From Candidatus Competibacteraceae bacterium (GTDB lineage: Bacteria; Pseudomonadota; Gammaproteobacteria; Competibacterales; Competibacteraceae), in assembly GCA_016712625.1 (NCBI GenBank), contig JADJQQ010000018.1, positions 62,001 to 126,000 of the forward strand: DNA of 64,000 nt, read 5' to 3'. Both the position numbers and the translations under genes were made by a program. The notes beneath the pieces were generated by a model. The model was not told where the DNA came from, ran no database searches, and worked only from the letters and a program-made list of their open reading frames with translations. Below are positions 62,725 to 64,000 of the stretch, one piece after another (within the stretch, counting starts at the first letter, position 1; each line of letters starts with the position of its first letter).

Positions 62725-63568
62725 ACGCAGAAGCATGGCGGAGTTTCTTAATCTCGCCGAGTATGAAACCCCCACCGTCACCGATGGCTTGAAACGTGAG
62801 CTATCTACCGACAAATTACGGCCCAAGGCCAATCAACCACGCCGAACCATCGATCCAACAGAGCTGGAGCACATGGCGGCAACCATCAGGATGCTCGGTA
62901 TCATTCAACCGATTGTGGTGCGCCCGTTACCAAACGATCCGGCGGGCTGTTACGAAATCGTCGCGGGCGAACGACGCTGGCGGGCGGCGCAACTTGCGGC
63001 AATCAGTACGGTTCCAGTGATTATTCGTCACCTGGACGAACGGCGCGCCACCTTGTATTCACTGGCTGAAAATGTAGCCCGCAGCGATCTTAATCCCATA
63101 GATCTGGCGAAAGGCTATCAACGTGTAGTGAAGGAGCTGGGTTTTTCACAAACCGAACTGGCCGAAGCCATTGGGCAAAATATCAAGACTGTTAATCGGG
63201 TACTGCAATTATTGAAGCTGCCTGATGCCATACAAAGCTTCATTGAGCAGGGGTCGTTATCCGCCAAGCATGGAGAGTTGCTGCTTGGCCTGCCCAAAGC
63301 ACGGCAATTTGAATTAGCCCAACTCGCCATTCAACAGCAGTGGAGTGTGCGGGAGCTTGAACGTCAGATTACGAAAGCAGCTCAAGAAATCCCCAATAAA
63401 TCTTCCAATACCGACAATGACGTTACCCGTGAACAAGCGCTCTGGAGCGAGCAATTAGGTGCGGATGTCAAGCTTCGTCACTGGAAAACTGGAAAAGTAC
63501 GCATCATTATTACGGTTGCCTCCCTGGATGAGTACCAGGGTATTAGGGAGCGCCTGGGGGTCAATTGA
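62714..63568 (+). CDS. parB: ParB-family partition protein
   Basis: 284 residues from ATG 62714. ParB CTPase domain with IQPIVVRPL, G-C-Y-E-I-V-A-G-E-R-R-W-R-A-A-Q, and L-A-E-N-V-A-R-S-D-L-N-P-I-D-L-A; then HTH (LGFSQTELAEAIGQNIKTVN) and a C-terminal part with SLSAKHGELLLGL. It binds parS and stimulates ParA. Overlap with parA means translational coupling. Confidence 0.93.
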   Translation: MANKRRSMAEFLNLAEYETPTVTDGLKRELSTDKLRPKANQPRRTIDPTELEHMAATIRMLGIIQPIVVRPLPNDPAGCYEIVAGERRWRAAQLAAISTVPVIIRHLDERRATLYSLAENVARSDLNPIDLAKGYQRVVKELGFSQTELAEAIGQNIKTVNRVLQLLKLPDAIQSFIEQGSLSAKHGELLLGLPKARQFELAQLAIQQQWSVRELERQITKAAQEIPNKSSNTDNDVTREQALWSEQLGADVKLRHWKTGKVRIIITVASLDEYQGIRERLGVN

Positions 63569-63572
63569 TTCA

Positions 63573-63657
63573 ACTCCATTCTGGAAGCAGCCTGGCTTGT
63601 GCTCGATAAAATGGCTGATCGTGCGGACGTACTGATTAAAGAGGCGCGGCTTACATG
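63573..63657 (+). pseudogene. cas1 (type I-F) internal fragment
   Basis: Directly after the parB stop one frame reads NSILEAAWLVLDKMADRADV, then LIKEARLT, followed by a stop. The intact Cas1 of this window (14269-15246) has L-S-T-L-E-A-S-R-R-V-I-D-R-T-A-D-N-A-D-L-L-I-E-E-A-R-L-T at the corresponding place, about 60% identical. No start, ribosome site or flanking cas1 sequence remains, so it is a stump of another I-F cas1. Confidence 0.7.
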
Positions 63658-63817
63658 ACTGGCGGCAGTGGTAACCTCTCCATGCCACCCAAGCAGTCCA
63701 CCCCTAGCGACATTGAGCGCGGACCCGGTGAAACGAGCTCTTGCTTGAGGCGGCAAGCCGATTAAATTCACCATCAGGGATAAAAAATGGATGGTCTAGT
63801 CAGCCCCAATCGGACGC

Positions 63818-64000
63818 TTAGTTACTTTTCGGGCTGATGGAACCGCAAAATTCGACAGGATCGTGTGTTTCAATCATCCCGCTATTTGTTCTTTTTGACC
63901 AAACTACCGCCGGCATCGGTTTCTCTAGCCGCCGGCGGTATCGGGTGACGCGCAGCGCTTGCTGCACGGCGTCGGCATACGAGCTCGAATGCTTTGCGCG
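63818..64000 (-). CDS. Partial open frame at the right edge, unrecognised
   Basis: A stop-free minus-strand frame enters from beyond the window and ends at TAA 63818. The last residues read V-T-R-Y-R-R-R-L-E-K-P-M-P-A-V-V-W and M-I-E-T-H-D-P-V-E-F-C-G-S. I recognise no family. It may be a real gene end or chance. Confidence 0.3.
   Translation of the reverse strand, partial: RAKHSSSYADAVQQALRVTRYRRRLEKPMPAVVWSKRTNSGMIETHDPVEFCGSISPKSN

Noticed and set aside
1..64000. tRNA or rRNA genes
   Set aside because: I looked for cloverleaf and rRNA core sequences and saw none; a covariance-model scan would be decisive.

Overview
The window looks like the genome of a nitrogen-fixing, denitrifying gammaproteobacterium. 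The evidence is a nif segment, a complete-looking heme d1/nirS locus, a subtype I-F CRISPR-Cas system, an FNR-type box and a VgrG gene. A relative of the Competibacteraceae would fit, but that is inference from gene content only. No rRNA or tRNA gene was seen. The right end carries a plasmid-style ParA/ParB pair, so the replicon could be a plasmid, a chromid or a chromosome with an integrated element.

Layout. 1-3.5 kb: tail of a nif operon (nifX end, nif-specific ferredoxin, Mop protein), then a sigma54/NifA promoter and nifV-nifW-nifZ. 3.5-15.3 kb: a CRISPR array of 56 repeats with leader and a complete I-F cas operon (cas1, cas2-3, csy1, csy2, csy3, cas6f), all read on the minus strand. 15.3-21.4 kb: an IS5-type remnant, then a CarH/LitR-like B12-dependent MerR regulator divergent from a membrane-lipid modification operon (flavin amine oxidase, DUF1365, Cfa-type methyltransferase, SDR, NTF2-like). 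21.4-23.3 kb: a gcdH fragment and a periplasmic binding protein.

23.9-30.5 kb is the most unusual part. A frameshifted, possibly Cry-toxin-like gene faces a minus-strand operon. The operon encodes three 2-oxoglutarate/Fe(II) dioxygenase-like proteins, two proteins that start with long Pro-Gly-Pro-Glu tandem repeats (one with an F-box-like segment) and an SDR. I propose that the dioxygenases hydroxylate the repeat proteins.

31-35.4 kb: isochorismatase-type hydrolase, a nifV fragment, modC and modB with a decayed modA, and a MarR regulator. 35.6-45.4 kb: the nir operon, read leftwards as nirS, nirM, nirC, nirF, nirDL, nirGH, nirJ, nirN, nnrS, under a perfect FNR-type box; nirS has an in-frame TAA between its c and d1 domains. 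46.3-51.5 kb: vgrG, a LysM/peptidoglycan-binding protein and an AN1-finger/metallo-beta-lactamase protein, probably a type VI secretion cargo module. 51.8-56.5 kb: di-heme peroxidase, histidine kinase and NtrC-like regulator. 56.7-61.1 kb: a frameshifted RCC1-repeat protein and an AI-2E/PerM permease. 61.4-63.7 kb: parAB with twin palindromes, followed by a cas1 fragment.

Several genes (nirS, the toxin-like gene, the F-box repeat gene, the RCC1 gene, modA) and about half of the CRISPR array carry small indels or nonsense changes. These may be real decay or slippage, or consensus errors. The sequence alone cannot decide.
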